NCBI RefSeq assembly: GCF_036227605.1
Contig: NZ_CP109487.1
Span: 930,001 to 994,000, forward strand
Source of the DNA: Streptomyces sp. NBC_01439
GTDB lineage: Bacteria > Actinomycetota > Actinomycetes > Streptomycetales > Streptomycetaceae
Reading direction: 5' to 3'
DNA: 64,000 nucleotides
In this document: in pieces, positions 1 to 8,798 of the stretch
How the letters are laid out: every line of letters starts with the position of its first letter
How positions within the stretch are numbered: position 1 is the first letter of the stretch
Program-made: the position numbers and the translations under genes
The notes under the pieces: generated by a model
What the model was told of the DNA's origin: nothing
Database searches by the model: none
The model's input: the letters and a program-made list of their open reading frames with translations, nothing else

Positions 1-302
1 GGCTTGGCTCATGGGGCGTCCTTGTACGGCTCGCGGGATCGGCGGTTCGGGGCCCTCCCCCGTCGTTTTGACACCGGTCTCCGGCCGACTCCGGCTCCCC
101 GGCTTTCCCAGCATGCACGGAGGCCCCCAGGAGCGCCTGCCGGGCGACGAAACCGCAGGTCACACCCCAAGTACGCACCCGCAGGGCGCACCCCGGGGCG
201 CACCCCCGGGGCGCACGCCGCGAGCCGCACGCCACCGTTCGGGGCGCGGCAGCGGGCCTTACCGCCCTCGACAGCCCGTCAGCCTCTGCCGCATCATCAT
301 TC

Positions 303-319
303 TTGCACTGACAGTGCAA
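303..319. promoter_or_regulatory. Palindromic operator-like site
   Basis: TTGCACT-GAC-AGTGCAA is a perfect 7-3-7 inverted repeat in a locally AT-richer stretch about 75-90 bp before the first gene. This architecture is common for TetR or MarR family operators. No cognate regulator is adjacent. The rest of bases 1-393 holds only short repeats of a GGGCGCACCCC type near 184-216 and no supported gene. Confidence 0.4.
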
Positions 320-393
320 ATATGTCGGACGATCTGCTGCGGGCTCACGCCCCCCGCCGCGTCCTCACAGGTCAGCGAATGAAAGGCCTCCGC

Positions 394-1950
394 ATGCGCA
401 CGTTCCTCCGTGTCCTGGCCCTCATGGTGGCCGCCGCCGTGTTACCTCCCCTCACCGCCGCCGCCCCGGCCGGAGCAGTGGCCCTGCCCGCCCCGTCCAT
501 ACCCGGGGATCCGCGCGGAGCCGCGCTGCCCCGGTTCACCGGTCACGCCGTCGCACCGCGACCGGTCGCCGTCCCCCCGGTCCCGCAGCACCCGTTCATG
601 GCGGCCAACGGCTCCAGCAACGTGCACGGCGACGCTTATCAGAGCGACACGCACGAAGCGCCCGGCCCCACCGGCCGCGATCTCGCCGTGCGCAGCAGGC
701 TGCAGGGCGGGCTCTGCGGCTCGGTCACCTTCGACTCGCGGGGACGGATCGTCACCGTCTGCATGACCCCGGGACTCTCCCCCCGGCTGATGCTGCTCGA
801 TCCGCACGACCTCTCAGCGGTGTCCTCCCTCACCCTGCCCGGGACGGCCGGCACCAGTCCCACGGAGGTCTCCGGAGGTGGCTACTTCTACCTCGACCAG
901 CTCGACCGTGCGGTCGTCCCCACGAAGGACGGCGCCGTTCAGGTCGTGGCCGTCCGGGGCGACGCACTCGTGACGCAGGCGCGCTACGACCTGGGGCCGG
1001 TGATCGGTACCAGCGGCATCGTGTCCGTCCTCCCCGACTGGTCGGGGAGGATGTGGTTCGTGACCGGCAGTGGGGTGGTCGGCGTCCTCGATCCGGCCAG
1101 CGGCGCGGTCTCCACCCACGCACTGCGCGGGGAGACGATCGCCAACAGCCTCGCGGTCGACGAGTCCGGCGGCGTCTTCGTCGTCAGCGACCACGCCCTC
1201 TACCGCTTCGACTTCGACGCGTCCGCCGAGGGCCGACCCGTCTTCACCTGGCGGGCCCCGTACGAGCGGGGTTCTCGGCAGAAGCCCGGCCAGCTCAGCC
1301 AGGGCAGCGGGACCACTCCCACGCTCATCGGCCCGGCAGCCGGCCCGGGCGGAGGGTACGTCGCCATCACCGACAACGCCGACCCCCGGATGAGGGTGCT
1401 CGTGATGGCGCGCGGGAAGGCCGGGCCCGAGAAGGTGTGCGAACAGCCGGTCTTCGCCCCGGGAAGGGGTGCCGACGAGAACAGCCTCGTCGCCGTGGGC
1501 GGTGACCTCATCGTGGAGAACAACTACGGCTATGTCGTCGGGGACCACGCCCTCTTGAAGGGGATGCTCGGCGGGCGCCAGGTGGACACCGAGCCCGGCT
1601 TGGCCCGGATCCACGTCGACTACGCCGCCCGTACCTGTTCGCTGGCCTGGTCCGACAGCAGCGAACGGGTTCCCAGCGTCGTCAGCAAGGTCTCCCTCGC
1701 GACGGGCCTCCTGTACACCTTCACGCACCCCACCGCCGACGAACTGCGGTCCGCCCGCCGCACGGGCAGCGCTGCGATGCCCGACGCCTGGTACCTCACG
1801 GCGTTGGACGTTCGGACCGGCGAGCGGGTGTGGAGCCGACTGGTCGGCGCGTTGGCATTGCCCTCGCCGCCGCCTCCGCCACCGCCGGCATCGGCATCGG
1901 CATCGGCATCGGCATCGGCGAGGAGGTTGGTCGTGGTGCACGTGCCGTAA
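394..1950 (+). CDS. Secreted beta-propeller (PQQ-like) protein, 3' end probably lost
   Basis: The protein begins with a clear Sec signal peptide: a short basic start, a hydrophobic core (LALMVAAAVL) and an Ala-rich cleavage region. A long series of short beta-strand blocks follows (for example GVVGVLDPASG and YLTALDVRTGERVW), as in PQQ/NHL-type propellers. The start at 394 has GAAAGG seven bases upstream; an in-frame ATG at 379 is possible. The last real propeller strand ends near 1848. The final 35 residues are a Pro run and an (Ala-Ser) repeat that are simply the antisense of the convergent glycine-rich gene, so the native C terminus seems to be missing. The ligand is unknown; a scaffolding or binding role at the cell surface is inferred. 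Confidence 0.75.
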   Translation: MRTFLRVLALMVAAAVLPPLTAAAPAGAVALPAPSIPGDPRGAALPRFTGHAVAPRPVAVPPVPQHPFMAANGSSNVHGDAYQSDTHEAPGPTGRDLAVRSRLQGGLCGSVTFDSRGRIVTVCMTPGLSPRLMLLDPHDLSAVSSLTLPGTAGTSPTEVSGGGYFYLDQLDRAVVPTKDGAVQVVAVRGDALVTQARYDLGPVIGTSGIVSVLPDWSGRMWFVTGSGVVGVLDPASGAVSTHALRGETIANSLAVDESGGVFVVSDHALYRFDFDASAEGRPVFTWRAPYERGSRQKPGQLSQGSGTTPTLIGPAAGPGGGYVAITDNADPRMRVLVMARGKAGPEKVCEQPVFAPGRGADENSLVAVGGDLIVENNYGYVVGDHALLKGMLGGRQVDTEPGLARIHVDYAARTCSLAWSDSSERVPSVVSKVSLATGLLYTFTHPTADELRSARRTGSAAMPDAWYLTALDVRTGERVWSRLVGALALPSPPPPPPPASASASASASARRLVVVHVP

Positions 1951-2435
1951 CCCGCGATGCACGGGCTCTGCGTGGTCAGGTCCACGCCGGAGACCAGGGT
2001 CGAGGCTCCACCGCGGCCACCGGCGGACGTCGCGCCGAGTTGACCGACGTAGTAGTACAGGGTCTGTCCGAACGCGCCCTGGAAGCTCGCGATCGAGGTC
2101 ACGGTCTGCGCCCTGCCACCGTTTCCGCCGTCACCGCCCCGGTAGATGCCGCCACCGTTGCTGCCGTACCGCCCGGCACCGCCGTAGGCCGTGATGACCA
2201 TGGGCGTGGTCGCGGACAGCGAGGTCTGCGTCGCCGCCTGGGCGGCCGCCAGCAGTGCCGTGGTGTCGTACGAGGACGCACCGTCCGGCAGCAGGCAGGA
2301 CACCACACCGGTCTGGATCTCGCCGCAGTCGATGTCGGTGGTCGTGGCCGCGGCGGTCGGTGCGGAGAGCGCCAGGACGGAGAGCAGGCATGCGCCGGCC
2401 CCCAGAGCCTTGACGACCCTTTCCGATCTGAGCAT
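1620..2435 (-). CDS. Secreted glycine-rich protein with a chimeric C terminus
   Basis: The N terminus is a signal peptide (LLSVLALSAPTAAA) followed by a Gly-rich domain with motifs such as GGAGRYGSNGG and GGDGGNGG. From about residue 163 come the Asp-Ala repeat and a run of seven glycines. Beyond residue ~185 the reading frame is the antisense of the beta-propeller gene and has no recognisable character, so the native tail was probably replaced. ATG at 2435 has AAGGG upstream. It lies 10 bp after the neighbouring secreted gene, implying one transcript. It is likely a surface-exposed structural protein; the exact function is unknown. Confidence 0.65.
   Translation of the reverse strand: MLRSERVVKALGAGACLLSVLALSAPTAAATTTDIDCGEIQTGVVSCLLPDGASSYDTTALLAAAQAATQTSLSATTPMVITAYGGAGRYGSNGGGIYRGGDGGNGGRAQTVTSIASFQGAFGQTLYYYVGQLGATSAGGRGGASTLVSGVDLTTQSPCIAGYGTCTTTNLLADADADADADAGGGGGGGEGNANAPTSRLHTRSPVRTSNAVRYQASGIAALPVRRADRSSSAVGCVKVYRRPVARETLLTTLGTRSLLSDQASEQVRAA
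1887..1916. repeat. Hexanucleotide microsatellite, five copies of GGCATC
   Basis: Five perfect GGCATC units lie in tandem at the junction of the two convergent genes. They read as alternating Ala-Ser on the + strand and Asp-Ala on the - strand. Such arrays vary in copy number by replication slippage. Confidence 0.85.
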
Positions 2436-2445
2436 GAAATTCCCT

Positions 2446-3009
2446 TCAGGGGCGGGCGGACGGGCCCGGAATGCGGGCGCATTGCGCGACGGCCGCCACG
2501 GTGGCGCTCGCCGTCGAGGAGTTCAGGACGGTGACGGTCCACGTGTCGGGGGTCGCCGCCCGGGAGGTGAGCAGGACCTGCATCGTGCCGCTCATCAGGT
2601 ATCCGCCGCTGAGGAGGGTGCTCCCGGCCGGGCACGTGGCGAACACGGTGCCCTCGTCTCCGGGGGCCACGGTCACGGGATCGCCGACGATCTCGGCAAC
2701 GTGCGCGGGCTTGTGCCCGTCGTGACCTTCGTGGGGCGGCGGCCCGTCCTCGTGGGGCGGCGGCCGACCGTGCAACGGGCCCGTCAGAAGGGGACCGCAG
2801 TCCACCCAGGGCGGACAGAGCCTGTTCGGCGGTCCGGGGTCCGCCTGCGCCACGGCCGAGGAGCTCGCTGTCCGCACCGGGGCCGATTCCGCGGTGCCCG
2901 CGAGCCCGGCCACGGCCGCGGTGAGCACGACGAAGGCCCCGCAGACGTGGAGGATCCGCCGACCGGGCAGCGACCCCGAACGGCCGCGCCGAGGAAAATC
3001 AGAGCGCAT
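2446..3009 (-). CDS. Small secreted protein with His/Pro-rich linker
   Basis: This 187-aa protein has a twin-Arg-containing basic start and a hydrophobic segment (VCGAFVVLTAAVAGLAG), giving a signal peptide or N-terminal anchor. A Pro/His-rich linker (PPPHEDGPPPHEGHDGHK) comes next, then a compact C-terminal domain with paired cysteines and a Thr/Val-rich beta pattern. ATG at 3009 is preferred because a purine-rich AGAAG precedes it; a TTG one codon earlier is possible. It is the first gene of a two-gene unit with the glycine-rich protein. The His-rich linker could bind metal, but no family was recognised. Confidence 0.7.
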   Translation of the reverse strand: MRSDFPRRGRSGSLPGRRILHVCGAFVVLTAAVAGLAGTAESAPVRTASSSAVAQADPGPPNRLCPPWVDCGPLLTGPLHGRPPPHEDGPPPHEGHDGHKPAHVAEIVGDPVTVAPGDEGTVFATCPAGSTLLSGGYLMSGTMQVLLTSRAATPDTWTVTVLNSSTASATVAAVAQCARIPGPSARP

Positions 3010-3171
3010 CAAAGAGCTTCTCTTTCTAGGGGGAGGAAGAGAGCAGTCGCGGCATCGTTACCCTCCGTGGGGTCATCCGCGTCCGCTCTGCTCCCTTTTG
3101 AGTGACTGTCATACGACGCCCGGCCTAGCTGGCGCCTTGCCGATGGGGCCGGGGACGCCGGCGCGCCCGTG

Positions 3172-3789
3172 TCAGTCCTCGGGGGACTTCTCCGGCGCAC
3201 CCTCCGGCGCGTCCACCTGGGGCTTCGTGTCCGACTCCCCGTGGGAGCCCTGACCGGGGTCGCGTCCGAGGTCCGGACCGGGCTTCTCGGCCGAGCCGTG
3301 GCCGGGCTTGTGGTGTCCGCCGAACTCGGCCGCGACCACCCTGAAGGGGATCGACTGCCACAACTGGGAGCCGTGCCCGGCGAGCTCCAGGCGGTACTCG
3401 CCCCGGAGGTGGTGATGGCGGCCGTGCCGCTCGGGGACCCTGACCGTGCCGGAGACCTCTCCGTCGGCGTTCGCCAGGAGGATCGCGAGGGTGACGATGC
3501 GCCTGCCGGCGCGCCGGTCGCCGTCCCCGTCGACCCCTTCCACGGCGCGGGTCTCGTCGGCCCGACCTTCCGGGATCAGCCGTACGTACACCTCCTCGTT
3601 CGGCCAGTAGCGGCTGGCGGACACGGTGAAGCTCTCGCCGTGTGCCACGGTGCTGCGGTCGACGACGATGGTGGAGTAGGGGGCCGGGTTGACCGCGGCC
3701 GGCGGCGCTGCCGACGCCACGGCCGGGCCCGCGCTCAGTACGGCGGCTCCGGCCGCCAGGGCGACGAGCCATCGCGGGTTTCTGGGCAT
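3172..3789 (-). CDS. Secreted protein with Ig-like domain and charged C terminus
   Basis: ATG at 3789 follows GAAGGAGA. The product (205 aa) has a signal peptide (WLVALAAGAAVLSAGPAVASA), then a beta-rich domain with features of bacterial Ig-like modules (TVAHGESFTVSASRYWPNE). The C-terminal 45 residues are hydrophilic and rich in Gly, His, Lys and Asp, probably disordered. The longer upstream reading frame is not needed. It lies in the same orientation as the secreted pair but 160 bp away, so it probably has its own promoter. It may be a cell-wall or extracellular protein; the function is not known. Confidence 0.75.
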   Translation of the reverse strand: MPRNPRWLVALAAGAAVLSAGPAVASAAPPAAVNPAPYSTIVVDRSTVAHGESFTVSASRYWPNEEVYVRLIPEGRADETRAVEGVDGDGDRRAGRRIVTLAILLANADGEVSGTVRVPERHGRHHHLRGEYRLELAGHGSQLWQSIPFRVVAAEFGGHHKPGHGSAEKPGPDLGRDPGQGSHGESDTKPQVDAPEGAPEKSPED

Positions 3790-4076
3790 GGTGGGGAGGT
3801 CTCCTTCGGAAGCGGAGGGGTGCCGGCCCGCCTTTCGAACACCGGCCCGCGATTCGTAGATGCGTGCGCATCGGACCAAACGGGCGCGCCGTGCGGCTCC
3901 CCGGGACGGTCGCGCTCCGCCACCCGTACGGCCTGCACTCGGGGTACGAGGACGGGCCCGGGCCGCTCCGCCGGCCCCCGCGCAACCCGCTCCCGGAAGG
4001 GCGTCCGGGCGCCGCCAGGGGGAGTTGCTCCCGTTCGTTTGCGACAATGGCACCCAGCGAAGTGGGGAGGGGCGCC

Positions 4077-4820
4077 GTGAACGAGTCGGCCCGACGGCCG
4101 CGGTCCGAGGACCGCACCACGGACGGTCGCACCACGGACGGGCGCACCCCGGACGGGCGCACCCCGGACGGGCGCACCCCGGACGGGCGCACCCCGGACG
4201 GGCGCACCCCGGACGGGCGCACCCTGGACGGGCGCGCCGAGCGCGGCCGCCAGTCCCGGGTGAAGATCGCCGAGGCCGTGCTGTCCCTGCTCGACGAGGG
4301 GGAATCCAGCTTCCCCGCAGAGCGGGTCGCCGAGCGTGCCGGCGTGTCCCGCCGCCTCGTGTTCCATCACTTCGCCGACATGTCCGAGCTGGTGGAGACG
4401 GCCATCACCCGCCGACTGGAGCAGCTGATCGAGCAGATCAGGCCGCTTCCGACCGCCGGGCCGCGCGATACCCGGGTGACGGCCCTGACGGAACAGCGGG
4501 CCCGGATCCTGGAGTGGATCACGCCGGCCCAGCTGACCCTGATGCGCCTGGAAACACCGGGGGGCCGCGTTGCCGAGGTCACCCGCGAGGTACTGGACCT
4601 GGCCCGTGCGCGACTGGCCGAGATCTTCGCGGCGGAACTCGAACGCCTGCCCGCCGCGCGCAGGACGGAAGTGCTCTACGGACTGGACGCGGTGACGACC
4701 TGGGGCGCTTGGTACCACTGGCGCAGCAGTGGCTTGAGCGCCGAAGCGGCAACCAGCACCATGGAGACGGCCGTACACGCCCTGCTCGCCACCACCGACC
4801 AACCCGGGACGTCCTCCTAG
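4077..4820 (+). CDS. TetR-family regulator with repetitive N-terminal tail
   Basis: GTG at 4077 is chosen because GGGGAGG lies directly upstream. The 247-aa product starts with about 55 residues of low-complexity tail containing eight 5-residue DGRTP-like repeats. A TetR helix-turn-helix follows (AERVAERAGVSRRLVFHHF) and then an all-helical C-terminal ligand-binding domain of about 150 residues. TetR proteins are usually dimeric repressors that bind palindromes and release them on ligand binding. The tail is unusual for the family and is encoded by a near-perfect 15-bp repeat. The downstream gene is dead, so the target is unclear. Confidence 0.85.
   Translation: MNESARRPRSEDRTTDGRTTDGRTPDGRTPDGRTPDGRTPDGRTPDGRTLDGRAERGRQSRVKIAEAVLSLLDEGESSFPAERVAERAGVSRRLVFHHFADMSELVETAITRRLEQLIEQIRPLPTAGPRDTRVTALTEQRARILEWITPAQLTLMRLETPGGRVAEVTREVLDLARARLAEIFAAELERLPAARRTEVLYGLDAVTTWGAWYHWRSSGLSAEAATSTMETAVHALLATTDQPGTSS
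4122..4241 (+). repeat. 15-bp coding tandem repeat, eight units
   Basis: Units of 15 bp beginning GACGGGCGCACCCCG run head to tail. Units 2-6 are nearly identical and the outer ones diverge. They encode DGRTT, DGRTP (five times), DGRTL and DGRAE just before the TetR DNA-binding domain. The unit is a multiple of three, so copy-number change would lengthen or shorten the tail without a frameshift. Confidence 0.9.
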
Positions 4821-5059
4821 GCCGGGGGTGCGCACCGCGCACCGAGCCTCGGCCGGAGATCCCTCGGCCTTCGGCGCGCGAACACGCCGGTCACTTTCGG
4901 TGACGTCCGACCACCCTTCGGCGCACCGCGGCTCCGGCCGGCCGCGCAGCGGTGCAACGGGCCCGCGGGCATCGACGCCTTCCTCATGCGGCCGTGGTCG
5001 GCCACCGGTCAGCGGCGCTTCGCCGACCTCGCCGTGCAGGGCGGGGCGGCCTGCGTCAG

Positions 5060-5974
5060 CGAACCGTGGCGTCCGAGCCATCGGCCGAGGGTCCAAGCCC
5101 TGCTCCGGTGGCTCGGCAGGAGTCAGACCCTCGCCGGCCGCCCCCAGCCCTCACCGCCCCTCACCGACCTCCTGTCCTTCACCTCCGCCCGGGCGATGTT
5201 CACCCAGATCGGCCTGCCCCGGAAGCTGGCGGACGAGGCGTCGCTGTCCTACGCCTTCATGGTCAACCCGCGTTCGCCGATGTGGATGGGCTTCGCCGAC
5301 CAGCAAACCGCCGGAACCGCTGCCGCCGACGCCGTCACCTTCCGGGGCAGCGGCCTCACCACGGCGAAGTCGGGCTCCTACTTCGACCACGGCGCCGTCC
5401 AGCAGCTGTCGCACGTCCTCATGGATCTCCAGCAGTTCTACGACGTCGACGACGCCGGCGTGCTGGGAGACGACGCCTCGTTCACGGAACGCGTCCAGTA
5501 CATGTTCCGTTCCACGCCGCCACCCTCGCCGGGCAACGCCGACCAGATCACCGACGGCGGGGGCCCCGCGTTCCTGCCGAACACCTTCCAGGGCACCGAC
5601 GACGCCCTGCTGAGCGCCCAGGGGCGGGGCACTCCGGACGGGGAGCGCCGGATCGGCCACCTCTCCTGTCTGCAGCGGTCGTCGCGCACGGCCGACGGCA
5701 GGCCGCTGCACGTTCGCATGGACGGCCCCGGCTACGCACCATGGACGTACCGGACGGATCCTCCCAGCCCAAGCTGGAGTTCACGGTGTTCGTCCCGAGT
5801 GCCGACTTCTTCGCCACGATGCGCAGGAACCAGGCCTCGCTCGACCTGGCGGCGGCCCACGGCGTCCCGGAGGACGAGAACGGGCTGGAGCGGTTCCTGA
5901 CGGCGACACGACGCCAGAACTTCCTCACGCCGCCGCGTCGCCACCGGGCGTTCCCCCTCGTCGAATTCCTCTGA
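5060..5974 (+). pseudogene. DUF7405-family protein, truncated and frameshifted
   Basis: From about 5060 to 5733 one frame encodes a sequence with strong family character (VNPRSPMWMGFADQQ, SHVLMDLQQFYDV, ERVQYMFRS). After DGPGY the match continues in another frame (MDVPDGSSQPKLEF, FFATMRRNQASLDLAA, TRRQNFLTPPRRHRAFPL) to a TGA at 5974. A single base loss near 5733-5738 explains the switch. The N-terminal part with the twin-arginine signal expected for this family is absent, and upstream sequence gives no start. DUF7405 proteins resemble Dyp-type peroxidases. The family name rests on my memory of homologues. Confidence 0.7.
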
Positions 5975-5997
5975 GTGCCTGTCTGAACCCCGGCCTC

Positions 5998-6036
5998 GCG
6001 TTGGGGGAACGGTCCCCGTGACCGCTCCCCCAACGC
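5998..6036. terminator. Bidirectional hairpin terminator
   Basis: GCGTTGGGGGA pairs perfectly with TCCCCCAACGC (11 bp), and the 17-nt loop contains a further GGTC/GACC pairing. It lies between the 3' end of the pseudogene and the convergent secreted gene, where a terminator serving both would be expected. There is no U tract, as is usual in streptomycetes. Confidence 0.7.
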
Positions 6037-6109
6037 TTGCGCAATGCGCCCATTCCGGGTCGATGCCTGCCGGAGGCCCATCGCACGGCGGCTGCTGGCG
6101 CAGGTCCGA

Positions 6110-6706
6110 TCAGAAGCCGGTGCCGTCCTGCCTTGCGACGGTGGCAGTGTCGTTGCTCTGGTTGACGTCGGTGATCCCCGGAGGCAAGGATGTGACCGTT
6201 GCTACCCCTGCCACGCGGTGCCACGGCGCGTAGTGGCCAACGGTCCAGCGGTACGTAGCTGCTTCGCCGGGGGCGAGGTCTCTGGTGGTGATGATCATCC
6301 ATGGCGGGACGGCATTGTCGATGACGGGGGCGGGCACCGCGGTGGTGCCGTCCCCGCCGAGCACACCGGCGGCGTGGATTTCGCTGCACATCCGGCTGGA
6401 GTCGCCGCGTGAGCAGATCAAGGGGGGTACGGCGAGATTGCGGACGGTGAAGTACACCTTGACGCCAGCGGGGATGGTGGTGTCCCCCGTGTTCGTGATC
6501 CAGCCGCGGCCGGACCCCCCGAGGACAGTGTTCGGCTCCCATTGTCGCGGCGAGTCCAGGGCCAGGGAGACGGCGATGTCGGGTCCTGTCGCAGCCGATG
6601 CCAGGCCGCTGGTGAGCAGGGTTCCCAGGACAGCGGTCGCTGATGCCAGGGCGATCCGGCTACGGTGCCGTGCCGAGCGCTTGGCACCGGTCAGCGTGTG
6701 GTGCAT
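6110..6706 (-). CDS. Secreted protein with beta-sandwich (CARDB/DUF11-like) domain
   Basis: ATG at 6706 has GGAAG six bases upstream; a GTG one codon earlier is less well spaced. The 198-aa product has a signal peptide (RIALASATAVLGTLLTSGLASA). A beta-rich domain follows with phrases typical of secreted Ig-like modules (WITNTGDTTIPAGVKVYF, LAPGEAATYRWTV, NQSNDTATV). Two cysteines (positions 107 and 116 or so) could form a disulfide. It appears monocistronic, with the hairpin terminator downstream. It may be a cell-surface or extracellular protein; the function is unassigned. Confidence 0.7.
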   Translation of the reverse strand: MHHTLTGAKRSARHRSRIALASATAVLGTLLTSGLASAATGPDIAVSLALDSPRQWEPNTVLGGSGRGWITNTGDTTIPAGVKVYFTVRNLAVPPLICSRGDSSRMCSEIHAAGVLGGDGTTAVPAPVIDNAVPPWMIITTRDLAPGEAATYRWTVGHYAPWHRVAGVATVTSLPPGITDVNQSNDTATVARQDGTGF

Positions 6707-6887
6707 CACGGGCTTCCTTTCCGTAGGGGTCTACCGAGGAAAGGATCTTGCCCAGGCGGGATGACGCCACGAAGGGAGGGAAACGCCGATTCAGGAAACG
6801 TGACTCGCAGGGGTGACACCCCACCATGGCCACCTGGCAGATCGGCCGGAAGCGGACCTAACGCTCGCTCCCGAGCACCGGCGCGGG

Positions 6888-7010
6888 CACGGTGCCTCGT
6901 TTTTCGCACTCAGCCAAGGCCGGATCGATGTCGCCCGGCTGCGACGAGCCCTGGCCGTCGTGCCGCTGCCCCGGGCCCGTGACGACCGGCTGGTGCTCCG
7001 GTCGAAGCGC
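6888..7010 (+). pseudogene. Transposase remnant
   Basis: One frame contains FFALSQGRIDVARLRRAL followed by PLPRARDDRLVL. This resembles the N-terminal part of a DDE-type transposase family common in Streptomyces. The similarity stops after about 45 residues, and no ends, inverted repeats or start are visible. The remainder of the 435-bp gap between the flanking genes (6707-7141) holds nothing else I can support. Confidence 0.4.
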
Positions 7011-7141
7011 TGGGGCGGCTCCGGTCGGACCGGGCGATACGAAAGTCTGTCCCCGTGCCGTGGATCTGCCCGGCTCAGGGCGACCAGGCCCAAGCCCCGG
7101 CGACGCCGCTGGTTCCGCCACCACCCTCGGGGTCGCAATCG

Positions 7142-7759
7142 TCAACGGCCGTGCCGTCCCGGTTCATCCGGACGGCCACCACCCGCCCCGTCGAAGGGTT
7201 CGTAGCGGGCGTCGCCTCCGGGCCAGGCGCGGTCCATGAACGGTGCCCGGTCGAGGCCGTCGAAGCAGCGCATCAGGAAGTCGGTGAAGCTGCCGCTGGT
7301 TCGGTACCACTCCGCGCACTCGCTACTGACCACGATCTCCCAGCGACCCGGATCCGGGTCGCTGGCAAGGAAGTAGTACTCACTGCTGTGCTCGTCGTGG
7401 CCCCAGCGGATGAGCCCACCCGGGTCGGGGTGGAAGGGGAAGGGGTAGAGATCCTCCGAGCCTCTTCGTGCATCGCGCCAACCCTCCAGGGCCCAGAAGT
7501 CCTCGACTTCGGCAGGGGTCATGAGGCCAGTCGGCCGGTCGAGGTGCAGATACCCGCCGAGGGTTCCGGGCCCGTACACGTCCATGAAGGCCTTGTAATC
7601 CCCGGGCAGCGTGACACCGAGGTGCTGTTCGGAGGCCTCCCAGACCTCTCGGCGCGGCCAGCCCCACACCCCCTCCGGCTCACCGAGCAGTGCCTGGAGG
7701 CGTTCCAATGCCGATGGCATGTCTTCCCTCGTCCCTGAGATGTGACCGGCTGGGAACAT
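7142..7759 (-). CDS. SMI1/KNR4 (SUKH) family protein
   Basis: The 205-aa protein has the SUKH pattern: an N-terminal helix, then ASEQHLGVTLPGDYKAFMDVYGPG and G.L.L.RP blocks, then LIRWGHDEHSSEYYFL and a C-terminal SFTDFLMRCF helix. Such proteins often act as immunity proteins against contact-dependent toxins, or as general protein-interaction modules. ATG at 7759 is chosen because GGGAGG lies seven bases upstream; a shorter form from ATG 7720 (MPSALERLQ) also has a weak site. No toxin gene is adjacent, so immunity is only a family-based possibility. Confidence 0.8.
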   Translation of the reverse strand: MFPAGHISGTREDMPSALERLQALLGEPEGVWGWPRREVWEASEQHLGVTLPGDYKAFMDVYGPGTLGGYLHLDRPTGLMTPAEVEDFWALEGWRDARRGSEDLYPFPFHPDPGGLIRWGHDEHSSEYYFLASDPDPGRWEIVVSSECAEWYRTSGSFTDFLMRCFDGLDRAPFMDRAWPGGDARYEPFDGAGGGRPDEPGRHGR

Positions 7760-7898
7760 CATCAGGCCTCCCACTGACAACACCGAGGGGCCCAGCCCCT
7801 CAACCCGGCGAACCTTCCCGGTCGTAGACGTGAGGAGGGCGTCGGCACGAAGCCATCGAGGACGACCGGGGCCGGGGGCCGGGGCTGCCGTATCCGCA

Positions 7899-8357
7899 CT
7901 ATGCGCGCACGACCCGATCGCCCCGGCCCCCGGTACCGTGCGACAACCAGCCGTGCAGGGCGGGACCGCCGACGGCCACCAGGACGAACAGGAATCCGGC
8001 GGTGATCAGGGCCGGTTCGGAGAACCACAGGCCCGCGAGCCAGTCGACGAGCAGGGCCACGGCCACCAGGAGCACCTTCGCCGCCACCAGGCCGAAGAAC
8101 AGACCGCGGTCGATCGGGGTCCTCCCGGAGCGGGCGAGGCGGCGGCCGACGAACCGTCCGGCCACGCTGACGCAGAGCACCACCACGAGGACGCGCAGTG
8201 CATGTTCCCACGCGGGCATGTCCCCGCCGAAGGCCCAGACGCCGCCCACGGCCGCGCCCGCGGCGACGTAGGCGAGCGTGCGCGTGGGTCGGGCGGACCT
8301 CGTACGCGTCCCGGTTCGGCTGGGCCGGGAACACGCTCGGGCGCTGTAGACGGACAT
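7899..8357 (-). CDS. Small integral membrane protein, four predicted helices
   Basis: The 152-aa product starts with a basic, Arg/Ser/Thr-rich segment of 25 residues and then has four hydrophobic helices. Examples are TLAYVAAGAAVGGVWAF, ALRVLVVVLCVSVAG and ALITAGFLFVLVAVG. AAAGG lies six bases before ATG 8357. No catalytic motif is visible and the family was not recognised. The 440-bp upstream gap (8358-8798) contains an imperfect ACTTG-CACTC-CAAGT palindrome at 8411-8425 that could be its operator, and no gene. Confidence 0.65.
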   Translation of the reverse strand: MSVYSARACSRPSRTGTRTRSARPTRTLAYVAAGAAVGGVWAFGGDMPAWEHALRVLVVVLCVSVAGRFVGRRLARSGRTPIDRGLFFGLVAAKVLLVAVALLVDWLAGLWFSEPALITAGFLFVLVAVGGPALHGWLSHGTGGRGDRVVRA

Positions 8358-8798
8358 GTCTCGCCTTTCGTTACGGAGAGCAAGCAGTAGCTACAAATGC
8401 AGACAAAACAACTTGCACTCCAAGTGTCATCTCTTCGGGGTGGATCGTCAAGACCCGGCCCCGGAGACGCGCGAACCGCCGGAGGACCTCACCGAACACG
8501 ACCGGCCCGTCGGGGCTTGGAAGGGCCTGTTCGTGCGGCCGGTGGACATGGGCGCCGAACTCGGAGCGGGGCCAGGCGAGGCCGGGCCGGGCCGAAAAAG
8601 GCGCCCGGCTGTCCGGGATACGACCTATGGTGATCACCACCTCCGGACGCGGCGCCCCTGCTACGCGTCCACCGTGAAACGCCTTCTCCGTCCCCACCGC
8701 CGCCCGGCCCTTCACCTCGCACGGCCCGGTCGTCCACGTGAACACCTCCGGGGTGGGGGGAGGGGCCGCGAACGGACCCATCACACCAAAGGCACCCC

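Noticed and set aside
4122..4241. Regular repeats as a possible CRISPR array
   Set aside because: The units are directly adjacent with no spacers and are in frame inside a TetR gene; no cas genes are present. The same applies to the repeat at 52895-52950.
7142..7759. Toxin-immunity locus based on the SUKH protein
   Set aside because: No polymorphic toxin or secretion-system gene lies next to it, so only the family name is supported.
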